A stretch of DNA of 35,627 nucleotides from CAYSRC01 sp964433495 (GTDB taxonomy: Bacteria; Bacillota; Clostridia; Oscillospirales; Ruminococcaceae). The translations under genes were made by a program, and so were the position numbers. Each line of letters begins with the position of its first letter. Within the stretch, counting starts at the first letter, position 1. Location: NCBI GenBank assembly GCA_964433495.1, contig CAYSRC010000023.1, forward strand, positions 1-35,627. The letters are read 5' to 3'. The notes under the pieces are model-generated. The model made no database searches. It had not been told where the DNA came from and worked only from the letters and a program-made list of their open reading frames with translations. Below, one piece after another: positions 9,291-17,951 of this stretch.

Positions 9291-10505
9291 ATGAGCAACA
9301 GCATTTGCCTGAATTCAGAGCGCCTGGCATCGTCGGCGCAGCTGATAAGCGGATACCGGCAGGAGCTTGAGCACATAGCGAGTACGGCGAGAGCCATCGT
9401 GAACGGGATCGACTGGGAGGTCAAGGTGAAAGCGGATGTCGCCGACAGGCTCGAGGGGGCCGTGAAGAGCATCTCGGCGGTCGACGAGGACTTTTCGCGC
9501 TTTTCCGCAAGACTTCAAAACGCCGCATCGCAGGTGCGGGAGACGTCAAATTCCCTTGTCGGGGAGATGAACGGCGCGAGCGCCGCATCCGTCCCCGTCG
9601 GCACGGGCTCGGTCGAGACGATCCTCGGCGGGATTTTGGAACAGCTCAAGGCGCTTTCAGCGATTTCTGCGCTGGGGCTTTTGATGGGCGCGGGTGGGGC
9701 CGCGCTTCAGTCGATGTGGAGCACGGTGAGCGCGCTTTGGACGAAGCTGTTCGGGACGGCGCCACCCGCGAACCTCAACAAGGACGCCGCGGCCGAGGCG
9801 GCCAAAAAGAAGGCCGAAGAGGAGGCCGCCGCCAAGAAGAAGGCGGAGGAAGAGGCGGCCAAAAAGAAAGCGGAGGAAGAGGCCAAGAAGAAGGCGGAGG
9901 CCGCTAAAAAGCAGTTTAACAGAAACACCGACCTCGTCTATTCCAACAAGGTCAAGAAAGGGACAATTAGATATATTGCGCAGCAGAATTCCGAGGGCCA
10001 TGCGTATAGCTCGAAGTTTGACAAGAGCTATTGGAAGGACGGCGACGGAAGCTATGGCTGCAAGGCGGCATGCACCTCGATGGCGCTCTCCTATCTCGGC
10101 ATCGACGCGACGCCCAAAAAACTTGCGTCCATGGGACTTGTACTCTCGGAAAACGACACTGTGGCCAGCTCGACAATAGCGCCCAAAATCAGCAAGACCT
10201 ACGGAACAAACATCTCCGCCGTATATCCCGGTACGACAAAGAGATCGGATCTCGATACGGCACTCAAAAACTTTCAAAATGGGAACGGACAGTACAGCCC
10301 GCCCGTTCTCTGCATGGAGGACCCGGACGGAGACCTTCATTTTGTGCTTGTAACATCCAAAAACACGGATGGTTCCTATGCCATTGTGGACCCACTCAAA
10401 GAAACCAATGTCAAGCTCAACATAACGGGTTCGGGCAGTTGGATGTCCCACGGTACGACTTCAAGCGGAGCGTACGGCGATCTTATCCAGTACAAGCTGA
10501 AATAG
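9291..10505 (+). CDS. Candidate type VII effector with C39-like peptidase domain
   Basis: A 404-aa multidomain cargo candidate. ATG 9291 follows AAAGGTGGG. Residues 1-100 are helical and WXG/LXG-like (IDWEVKVKADVADRLEG near 40-55). Residues ~121-150 are a hydrophobic, glycine-rich stretch. Residues ~166-207 are a highly charged coiled coil built from repeated AKKKAEEE. Residues ~225-404 fit a C39-like papain-fold peptidase: GSYGCKAACTSMALSYLG with candidate nucleophile Cys257, LHFVLVTSK with His350, and YAIVDP with Asp367. No Sec signal is present. The gene sits between WXG100 genes in a type VII operon, as do LXG-type effectors. Whether it cuts peptides, crosslinks or targets rival cells is unknown. 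No adjacent immunity gene is obvious. Confidence 0.8.
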   Translation: MSNSICLNSERLASSAQLISGYRQELEHIASTARAIVNGIDWEVKVKADVADRLEGAVKSISAVDEDFSRFSARLQNAASQVRETSNSLVGEMNGASAASVPVGTGSVETILGGILEQLKALSAISALGLLMGAGGAALQSMWSTVSALWTKLFGTAPPANLNKDAAAEAAKKKAEEEAAAKKKAEEEAAKKKAEEEAKKKAEAAKKQFNRNTDLVYSNKVKKGTIRYIAQQNSEGHAYSSKFDKSYWKDGDGSYGCKAACTSMALSYLGIDATPKKLASMGLVLSENDTVASSTIAPKISKTYGTNISAVYPGTTKRSDLDTALKNFQNGNGQYSPPVLCMEDPDGDLHFVLVTSKNTDGSYAIVDPLKETNVKLNITGSGSWMSHGTTSSGAYGDLIQYKLK

Positions 10506-10527
10506 CGGCAAAAGGAGAGGTTAAACC

Positions 10528-10821
10528 ATGGCACTGTTAGAGATGAACCCGGCGGGGCTTCGCGCCTCGGCCGACACCGTCGAAAAGCTGCGGGCAGAGC
10601 ACGCGGAGGAGATGAAACGGCTCAGAACCCTTGTTTTGAGCCTGGACGAGAGCTGGAAGGGCGAGGCGGGGGACGCCTTTATCGCGAGCTTTTTGTCGAT
10701 GGACAACGTGTTCCGCGAGTTTGAGGCGAGCCTCGGCAGATACGCGGTCGCGATGCGCCGCGCGGCGCAGAGCACCGAGGCGCTCGACGCGAGCATCGCC
10801 TCGAGCATACGCAGTCTTTAA
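10528..10821 (+). CDS. WXG100-family protein (WKG)
   Basis: A 97-aa ESAT-6-like small secreted protein. ATG 10528 has a strong AAGGAGAGG at 10512-10520. The hairpin turn ESWKGEAGDAFIASF carries W-K-G at ~45-47, followed by helix 2 (NVFREFEASLGRYAVAMRRA). It is clearly similar to the next gene (10872), including MAL at the start and WKGEA-x-x-AF, so the two probably arose by duplication and may form a heterodimer like EsxA/EsxB. It is a likely substrate of the EssC-like motor upstream. Confidence 0.9.
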   Translation: MALLEMNPAGLRASADTVEKLRAEHAEEMKRLRTLVLSLDESWKGEAGDAFIASFLSMDNVFREFEASLGRYAVAMRRAAQSTEALDASIASSIRSL

Positions 10822-10871
10822 AAGACGGCCGCACAGCGGCTTCTTAATAAAACATTCGGAGGGTATTATTC

Positions 10872-11162
10872 ATGGCACTGATTCAGGTCACACCGGAGCT
10901 GTTAGAGAGCAAGGCGTCGGAGGTAAGGGCGCTTCGCGCAAACCACGACAACACGATGACAAAGCTCAAGAACCTCGTCCACTCGCTCGATTCCGAGTGG
11001 AAGGGCGAGGCGCAGGCCGCATTTGTCGCCAGCTTTGAGGGCATGCAGGCCACGTTTACCAACTTTTCGCAGATGCTCGAGGACTATGCCGTCAAGATGG
11101 TGAAGTCCGCGCAGATTATGCGGGACGCCGACGCTCAGGGCGGAAATCTGAACAAGGCGTAA
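10872..11162 (+). CDS. WXG100-family protein (WKG), EsxA-like
   Basis: A 96-aa ESAT-6-like protein and the best family match in the operon. ATG 10872 follows GGAGGG at 10858-10863. Helix 1 (ELLESKASEVRALRANHDN), the turn SEWKGEAQAAFVASF with W-K-G at ~43-45, then helix 2 (FTNFSQMLEDYAVKMVKSAQ) give the classic layout. Downstream come a terminator-type hairpin and the scaffold gap, so it is the last gene of the visible operon on this side of the gap. Expected role: exported substrate or co-factor of the type VII machine. Confidence 0.92.
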   Translation: MALIQVTPELLESKASEVRALRANHDNTMTKLKNLVHSLDSEWKGEAQAAFVASFEGMQATFTNFSQMLEDYAVKMVKSAQIMRDADAQGGNLNKA

Positions 11163-11187
11163 AAGCGCCGGCGGCAGCGAGCCCCCG

Positions 11188-11242
11188 CGCCCGCCGAAAG
11201 CAGAGCCACGGACAAAACGGAGACGCTGCTTTTCGGCGGGCG
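11188..11242 (+). repeat. 55-bp hairpin sequence left of the gap, repeated at 11343
   Basis: Begins CGCCCGCCGAAAGCAG and ends CTGCTTTTCGGCGGGCG, so the ends pair as a long stem. The identical 55 bases return immediately after the N run. It is either one terminator seen at two overlapping contig ends or a true tandem repeat. Confidence 0.9.
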
Positions 11243-11342
11243 NNNNNNNNNNNNNNNNNNNNNNNNNNNNNNNNNNNNNNNNNNNNNNNNNNNNNNNNNN
11301 NNNNNNNNNNNNNNNNNNNNNNNNNNNNNNNNNNNNNNNNNN
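11243..11342. other. Assembly gap of 100 N
   Basis: Exactly 100 undetermined bases, the usual placeholder for a gap of unknown size. The flanks are the same 55-bp hairpin sequence, so the real distance may be zero, or missing genes may lie here. Missing type VII genes cannot be excluded from this spot. Confidence 0.98.
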
Positions 11343-11405
11343 CGCCCGCCGAAAGCAGAGCCACGGACAAAACGGAGACGCTGCTTTTCGGCGGGCGATT
11401 TTTTC
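11343..11405 (+). terminator. Rho-independent terminator after the WXG100 genes
   Basis: Arms CGCCCGCCGAAAGCAG and CTGCTTTTCGGCGGGCG (11343-11397) form a strong GC-rich stem. It is followed by six T at 11399-11404, oriented to stop plus-strand transcription from the type VII operon. Confidence 0.8.
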
Positions 11406-11485
11406 GCAAAAGCCCGCAGACCCCAAAGGACGCGGCTGCGGCGGGCAGCTTTTGCTTCTATTATGAATGAGAAAGGAAGAACAGC

Positions 11486-13624
11486 ATGATTTGTTGGAAA
11501 TGCGGCAGACAGGTGCCGGACGGATACGCCTTTTGCCCGGGATGCGGCGAAAGGCTGAACGCACAGGGCGGGGCGGTACAGGCGGCGCAGACGCCGACGA
11601 CCCCCTCGGCAAGCACGCCTGGCCTACCGACGACGCCTTCCCCGACTGTCGGCGGCACGGCTCGCGGCCCCCTGTTGCGGTGGGGGAAAAAGGGCATATT
11701 CATTGCGGCGGCAGCGGCGGTTTGCTTGGTCGCGGTGTGCGTTGCAATCGTCGTCGGCGTGTCGGGCGGCAAAAAGCAGGTATCGTCGTTTCTCTATGTC
11801 ACCGACGAGGGCGAGCTCATGTATGTCGAAAACGCGAGCGGAAGGGCCGAGCCGATACTTGTCGACGAAGATGTCGCCTATGGTGTCGTCTACGAAATGA
11901 TAAAAGAATGCCCGGCCGATTATATTTTTTTTATGGATAATTATGATTCTTGCGGGACATTCGGCCTCACCCCGGACGGCAGACGGATATACTATATCGG
12001 GAACAACGAGACCCTGTACACGATAACGGTCGACGCGCTGAAAAGGGGCGAGAGCCCCGAGCGAATCGCGCGGGATATTGACATGAATTCGCAATACTCT
12101 ATGCGGATACTCGACAACGGCGATGCTGTCTATTTCCGTGACATCGACGGGGAGAAAAAACAGTATCTGTATGACGGCACGGAGAGCAGAATTTTTCATG
12201 GGGATTCAAGCTCTGTCGATGGGTATGATTACTATACAGTATACACGAATGAGGATTATACCGAGTTTTCATATTATCGGACCGCCTCCGACGGCGGAGG
12301 CGAAGCAGAGTGCATCGCCGAAAAAATATGGAATATGTATGCCCGTGAAGGGAACACTGTTCTGTACGCCTCGATGGATTTCGACAAGGATACCAACAAC
12401 TTGACGGTGTATTCATGTGTCCCCGGGCAGCAGCCCGTTGTGCTGGCCGACGGGGTGAGCGGCGTGTACGGGGCTTCGCTCGACAACGGCAGGGCGACCT
12501 TTTACTACACGGTGGAGACGGACGCGATGGCGTGGTCGTTTTACGACTGTTTTTCCGATGAGTTTTTTTCGCAGGACGCCGTAAACCCGGAGGACGCCGC
12601 CCAACGCGACTACCTGCGGTCGGAGATTTCGGAGAATCAGTTTGGTGTGAAAGTAGGCACCCTCTGCTATTTTGACGGCAGGGAGGCGAGAACGGTCGCA
12701 GAGGACGTCTGTCTTGAACCCACCGATGCCGAATCGGGGTACGGCACGGAACTCGGGCATACCTTTGCCCCGGCAATCGACGGACGTTTTATATTGCGGC
12801 GTTCTTCTGCATTTATGTATACCTATGATTATGAGGACGTAATGCTCTATCGAAAGATAAACAGAGCCCTCGAGCCGGTCTGCGATCTCGACGACCTCGC
12901 GGACGGGAGAGTAATGGAGTACTTCGAGGATGAAGAAGACCTCCGCACATATGCCGCCGGCTATTTCATCACCGAACAGTGGTACCAGAGTGTCGACGGC
13001 GCGGAATACGCGCTTGATATGGGAGGGTATGAGCCCCAACTCGACAGCGACGGAATATATTACTTCGAGTGGTGGCCGTGCTTGCTGAACGAGCGGGAGC
13101 TGGTGCTCATGGGCAAGCAGGATGACGAGTACGTGCTTTTGGACTATAAGTCGGGCAAAAACGGGTTCGAGCCGGACGGGGTCATCTTCGAGTCGTACGA
13201 TCCGTTCTACTACGGGGCCGTCGAAACCGACGGGGAGAAGGACGTATTGTATATCGTCTCGGACAGGTACACCGACGATAATTACGACACATGGTCGGAC
13301 TGGAGCATCTATTCCGACGGCAAGCTGAGGACGGTCGCGAGGGAGGTCATCCCCTTAAGCATATTTTCGGACAGGGGCGACAACGAGTACATGATCACCT
13401 ATCTCACCTATGAAAACGAGGAGTATCGTGGATCTACCTGCTTTGACATCGCGGTGACCAATGGCGGCAAAAGTGTTGCGGTCTTTGAGGACGTGACACT
13501 GTTCAAGGTCTTGAACGACAGCACCGTCCTCTACATATCGGACGGCGATCTCTATCTCTGGAACGGCAGGGAGACGAGCCGCGTCGCCCGCGGGGTATGC
13601 AGAGTCATGCTGTGCAACAACTGA
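11486..13624 (+). CDS. Zinc-ribbon membrane protein with large extracytoplasmic region
   Basis: 712 aa. ATG 11486 follows GAAAGGAAG. Residues 3-20 form a zinc ribbon with Cys3, Cys6, Cys17 and Cys20 (CWKCG ... FCPGCG). A Pro/Thr-rich linker runs to ~65 and one membrane helix lies at ~71-95 (GIFIAAAAAVCLVAVCVAIV). The remaining ~610 residues should be outside the cell. They show repeated short strands rich in Tyr, Asp and Gly (LYVTDEGELMYVE, IYYIGNNETLYTIT, GDAVYFRDIDGEKKQYLYDG, VLYISDGDLYLWNG), as in beta-propeller or DUF5050-like proteins. It lies beyond a terminator and the gap, so it may have its own promoter. A sensory or surface role near the type VII system is possible but unproven. Confidence 0.8.
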   Translation: MICWKCGRQVPDGYAFCPGCGERLNAQGGAVQAAQTPTTPSASTPGLPTTPSPTVGGTARGPLLRWGKKGIFIAAAAAVCLVAVCVAIVVGVSGGKKQVSSFLYVTDEGELMYVENASGRAEPILVDEDVAYGVVYEMIKECPADYIFFMDNYDSCGTFGLTPDGRRIYYIGNNETLYTITVDALKRGESPERIARDIDMNSQYSMRILDNGDAVYFRDIDGEKKQYLYDGTESRIFHGDSSSVDGYDYYTVYTNEDYTEFSYYRTASDGGGEAECIAEKIWNMYAREGNTVLYASMDFDKDTNNLTVYSCVPGQQPVVLADGVSGVYGASLDNGRATFYYTVETDAMAWSFYDCFSDEFFSQDAVNPEDAAQRDYLRSEISENQFGVKVGTLCYFDGREARTVAEDVCLEPTDAESGYGTELGHTFAPAIDGRFILRRSSAFMYTYDYEDVMLYRKINRALEPVCDLDDLADGRVMEYFEDEEDLRTYAAGYFITEQWYQSVDGAEYALDMGGYEPQLDSDGIYYFEWWPCLLNERELVLMGKQDDEYVLLDYKSGKNGFEPDGVIFESYDPFYYGAVETDGEKDVLYIVSDRYTDDNYDTWSDWSIYSDGKLRTVAREVIPLSIFSDRGDNEYMITYLTYENEEYRGSTCFDIAVTNGGKSVAVFEDVTLFKVLNDSTVLYISDGDLYLWNGRETSRVARGVCRVMLCNN

Positions 13625-13745
13625 GTACGCAGAGCGGTCGAGGACAGGGGTTCACAGCTTTTTTCGGCGCGTTGTGTATCGCGGTATCACAGTATCGAGA
13701 CGCACGGCCGTGACATTGTCGGCGTTTAAACCCAAAACAAAAAGA

Positions 13746-13780
13746 CGAGGGGCGGCTTCGCATTGCGAGGCCGCCCCTCG
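13746..13780 (-). terminator. Terminator for the minus-strand 14 kb genes
   Basis: Arms CGAGGGGCGGC (13746-13756) and GCCGCCCCTCG (13770-13780) pair well. On the minus strand the stem is followed by TTTTTGTTTT (13734-13743), the right polarity for genes reading leftward from 14.6 kb. The rest of 13625-13858 shows no gene. Confidence 0.75.
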
Positions 13781-13858
13781 CCATGTCCGTGTAGTTTGCC
13801 ACCATTGAGAGAACAGCCGCCCAGCGGTGAACCTCCGTGCCGCCGCCCCTCGGCCGCG

Positions 13859-14200
13859 TTATTCTGTCTCGAATTTCGGCCTGAAGGTGGCGAAGTTTTT
13901 TAGCTGCTCGTCGGTGCGGTTGTAGTAGCGCACCCCCCTTGTTGAGCTTTGCAATCTCCGCAATCTCCCCCTCGGTGAGGGCAAAGTCGAGGATGTCGAG
14001 GTGGTCGCGGATGTGGTCGACGCTCTTGCTGCTCGGGATGACCGCAAAGCCCATCAGCGTGAGCCGACGCAGGATGACCCGGGCGCTGCTCTTGCCGTAC
14101 TTTTGGCCGAGCGTTTTGAAGAGCGGCTCGTTGATGAGCGAAGCGCCCCCGTGGCCGAGCGGGTACCGGCTCTTTGGCTTGATGTCGTATCGGTCGAGGG
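13859..14200 (-). pseudogene. Aldo-keto reductase C-terminal remnant, frameshifted
   Basis: Reading leftward, the frame gives DRYDIKPKSRYPLGHGG, ASLINEPLFKTLGQKYG, KSSARVILRRLTLMGF and AVIPSSKSVDHIRDHLDI, typical of the last third of an aldo-keto reductase, including the PSSKS cofactor-binding motif. After IAKLNKG the frame must drop one base in a six-G run (13933-13938) to reach the natural end VRYYNRTDEQLKNFATFRP with stop at 13859-13861. The N-terminal two thirds of the barrel, with the catalytic Tyr and Lys, are absent. The remnant starts beside an inverted repeat and abuts the PPC-domain gene, so an old deletion is likely. It should have no enzyme activity. Confidence 0.8.
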
Positions 14201-14203
14201 CAG

Positions 14204-14240
14204 CGCGCGGTCGCCCAAAAAGAAAGCAAGCGACCGCGCG
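14204..14240. repeat. 11-bp-arm inverted repeat between PPC gene and reductase remnant
   Basis: Arms CGCGCGGTCGC (14204-14214) and GCGACCGCGCG (14230-14240) are perfect. The 15-nt loop is T-rich on the minus strand, but no T run follows the stem. It may be a weak terminator of the PPC gene or the scar of the deletion. Confidence 0.6.
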
Positions 14241-14244
14241 GCGA

Positions 14245-14646
14245 TCAGTCGGCGCGCTCTTTGAAGATGAGCTCGTCGTAGCCCGTCTCGTCGTCGAACT
14301 CGACGTCGATCTCGGTTCCGGCGCACTCGCCGACGACGAGCTCGCACGTCGTGTTGACGACGCACCCCTCGACGAGGTGCCCGCCGACGACCGACAGATC
14401 CTCCCTCGAAAAGGAGACGTGCAGGTGGCAGCGCCTTTCGCTTACGGTGCCCATGGTCGAGACGATCTCGAGCGGTTCGGAGATCTCCCTAATCGTCACG
14501 CCCGACGCGTCGCGCACCCGTGCGCGGCTCACGCAGCCGACCGCCGAGAGCAGCACGCCCGCCTTAATCCGCCGCTTCTTCGCAATGCGCTCGATCGACA
14601 GGAGCAGGTCGTCGCCTCTCCTGAGCCGTACACAATGGGTTGTCAT
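14245..14646 (-). CDS. PPC/DUF296 domain protein
   Basis: A 133-aa single-domain protein. ATG at 14646 follows GAGGTGA on the minus strand. It matches the PPC (plant and prokaryote conserved, DUF296) fold: RLRRGDDLLLSIERIAKKRR, IKAGVLLSAVGCVSRARVRD, EPLEIVSTMGTVSERRCHLH, and VSFSREDLSVVGGHLVEGCV with the GGH motif. Bacterial members are small trimers of unclear function, sometimes linked to DNA binding because plant relatives carry AT-hooks; none is seen here. It is divergently transcribed from fhs, and the shared intergenic region has repeated TGACA/TGTCA half-sites, so shared control is possible. Confidence 0.85.
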   Translation of the reverse strand: MTTHCVRLRRGDDLLLSIERIAKKRRIKAGVLLSAVGCVSRARVRDASGVTIREISEPLEIVSTMGTVSERRCHLHVSFSREDLSVVGGHLVEGCVVNTTCELVVGECAGTEIDVEFDDETGYDELIFKERAD

Positions 14647-14665
14647 AGATAAATTTCACCTCGTT

Positions 14666-14724
14666 TGACAGTATATTTCCTGTAGATATTGTCACTTTAA
14701 ATGACACGTGTTGTCAAGTATAAT
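14666..14724. promoter_or_regulatory. Divergent promoter region with four TGACA/TGTCA half-sites
   Basis: TGACA at 14666 and 14702 and TGTCA at 14690 and 14712 form alternating inverted half-sites between the PPC gene and fhs. A plus-strand promoter candidate is TTTAAA (14696-14701), a 17-bp spacer and TATAAT (14719-14724), so the half-sites would overlap it. This fits an operator for an unknown regulator. Confidence 0.5.
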
Positions 14725-14821
14725 ATCTGTAAGGACGCCGTCCGACGCGGGCGGCGGGACACCTTTTGCGCGGGGTATAATGCGAAGGCGGCAGGACTGC
14801 CGGGGGACGCACTGCGGGCCG

Positions 14822-14848
14822 GGCGCCGTTCGGGCGGCGCCGCTTTTT
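14822..14848 (+). terminator. Terminator-like hairpin in the fhs leader
   Basis: Arms GGCGCCG (14822-14828) and CGGCGCC (14835-14841) are followed by GC and five T (14844-14848). It lies ~100 nt before the fhs start and after its candidate promoter, so it could act as an attenuator. I looked for the conserved ZTP-riboswitch core known from such genes and did not see it. Confidence 0.55.
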
Positions 14849-14953
14849 GAAGAGCGCGGCGGCTTGACGCGGTCTTTTTTGGCGCAAACTGCCGCAGGAT
14901 CGATGTGTTTTTTGACTTATATTGATTTTTTTCGGGCTGAGGAGGAAGACAAA

Positions 14954-16618
<1,665 letters not shown>

Positions 16619-16712
16619 GGACGGCAGCGGGGTTGCCTGCCGGACGGCGCGGGGGACGCGTCCCGCGAGACGAAAAGTTTGCTTCGGGGTTTGGCTGTGC
16701 GGCAGGTGAAAA

Positions 16713-16746
16713 CAAATTGTATATTTTCTTTTCAATATACAATTTG
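16713..16746. repeat. 13-bp-arm AT-rich inverted repeat between fhs and folD
   Basis: Arms CAAATTGTATATT (16713-16725) and AATATACAATTTG (16734-16746) are perfect, in otherwise GC-rich DNA. A degenerate second version begins with ACAAACAGTATATTTTT near 16787, and ACAAACAGTATA returns at ~17074, just before folD. Without a T run it is more likely an operator or mRNA structure than a terminator. The rest of 16619-17105 holds small hairpins (for example CGGGCG/CGCCCG at 16864-16880) and no gene. Confidence 0.65.
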
Positions 16747-17105
16747 CGGCTCGGCAAAGATGCCCCCGCGAAAGCAGAAAAAAACAAACAGTATATTTTT
16801 GTTGCAATATAAAGAATTGCATGTTCAGGCACGGACAGGATAACGCACCCCGATGGGGCGTTGCGGGCGGATTTCGCCCGGTATGAGGCCTGAGGGTGTG
16901 AGACAACGCCCCGCTCTGACGGCGCACGGCGCGGGCAGACGTGCGGCGACACAAAGCTTCCGCGCCGCTGCAATTCACGTTGGGTGCCCGCATGCATCGG
17001 GCCGCGCAAAAAATCTGTGCTTGGGGGCGGACACGGGCTTTGACGCCCACCTGTGCGGTGACTAAGATTTAAACAAACAGTATAGTTTAGGCGGTAATAA
17101 ACATA

Positions 17106-17951
17106 ATGGGCAGATTATTAAAGGGTGCGCCGGTGGCGGCGGCGCTGTGTGAAGAGATAAAACAGAGGGTGTCGGGCCTTGCGGACGGCGGGGTCGTGCC
17201 CTGCCTTGCGGTCGTGCGCGCGGGTGCGCGGGAGGACGACCTCGCCTACGAGCGGGGGATCAAAAAGCGGTGCGAGGCCGCGGGCGTCCTGCTGCGGGTA
17301 TGCGAGCTCGCACCCGGCTGCTCGACCGACGACGTCGTCGGGGCGATAAAGTCCCTCGGCGGGGATGGCTCGGTTCACGGCATCCTTGTCATGCGCCCGC
17401 TGTCGGGCGGCGCGGACGACGCCGCGGTGTGTGCCGCCGTGCCCCCCGAAAAGGACGTCGACGGGGTGAGCGCGGGGTCGATGTCCGCGGTCTATTCGGG
17501 CCGCGGGGTCGGGTTCCCGCCCTGCACGGCCGAGGCGACCGTGCGGCTTTTTAAGCACTACGGCGTCCCGCTCGAGGGTGCGTCGGCCGCGGTGGTGGGG
17601 CGAAGCCTTGTCATCGGCAGACCCGCTGCGATGCTGCTCATGCGCGAAAACGCCACGGTGACGCTCTGTCACTCGAGGACGAGGGATTTGAGCGGTATCC
17701 TTGCTGCCGCCGACATTGTCGTTGCGGCGGCGGGCAGCGCCGAACTGATCGACGGCGGCATCTTTAAAGAGGGCTGCGCGGTCGCGGACGTCGGGGTGAA
17801 TTTCACGGCCGACGGCAGGATGACGGGCGACGTCAGACCGTGCGCCTCGTCCCCTGCCGATATCTCGCCCGTGCCGGGGGGCGTGGGCGCGGTCACCTCG
17901 GCGGTCGCGGTGCTGCACACCGTGCAGGCGGCGGAGAGACAGTGCAGATGA
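17106..17951 (+). CDS. folD: Methylenetetrahydrofolate dehydrogenase/cyclohydrolase
   Basis: Interconverts 5,10-methylene-, 5,10-methenyl- and 10-formyl-tetrahydrofolate, acting next to Fhs. 281 aa, normal length. Recognised by KDVDG (~117), GFPPCTAEATVRL, the NADP-site loop VVGRSLVIGRPAAMLLM, TVTLCHSRT, and PVPGGVGAVTSAV near the end. The usual catalytic Tyr-x3-Lys reads Y48-E-R-G-I52-K53-K54: the Tyr is in place, but Ile sits where the canonical Lys is and Lys follows at +5 and +6. The usual VQLPLP loop reads VMRPLS. From memory, a clostridial subgroup shows this YERG form, so it may be a lineage variant. The ribosome site before ATG 17106 is weak. Its TGA overlaps the folC ATG. Confidence 0.92.
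   Translation: MGRLLKGAPVAAALCEEIKQRVSGLADGGVVPCLAVVRAGAREDDLAYERGIKKRCEAAGVLLRVCELAPGCSTDDVVGAIKSLGGDGSVHGILVMRPLSGGADDAAVCAAVPPEKDVDGVSAGSMSAVYSGRGVGFPPCTAEATVRLFKHYGVPLEGASAAVVGRSLVIGRPAAMLLMRENATVTLCHSRTRDLSGILAAADIVVAAAGSAELIDGGIFKEGCAVADVGVNFTADGRMTGDVRPCASSPADISPVPGGVGAVTSAVAVLHTVQAAERQCR

Noticed and set aside
14725..14953. ZTP riboswitch upstream of fhs
   Set aside because: Expected from gene function, but the conserved two-part core could not be found; a covariance-model scan would settle it.
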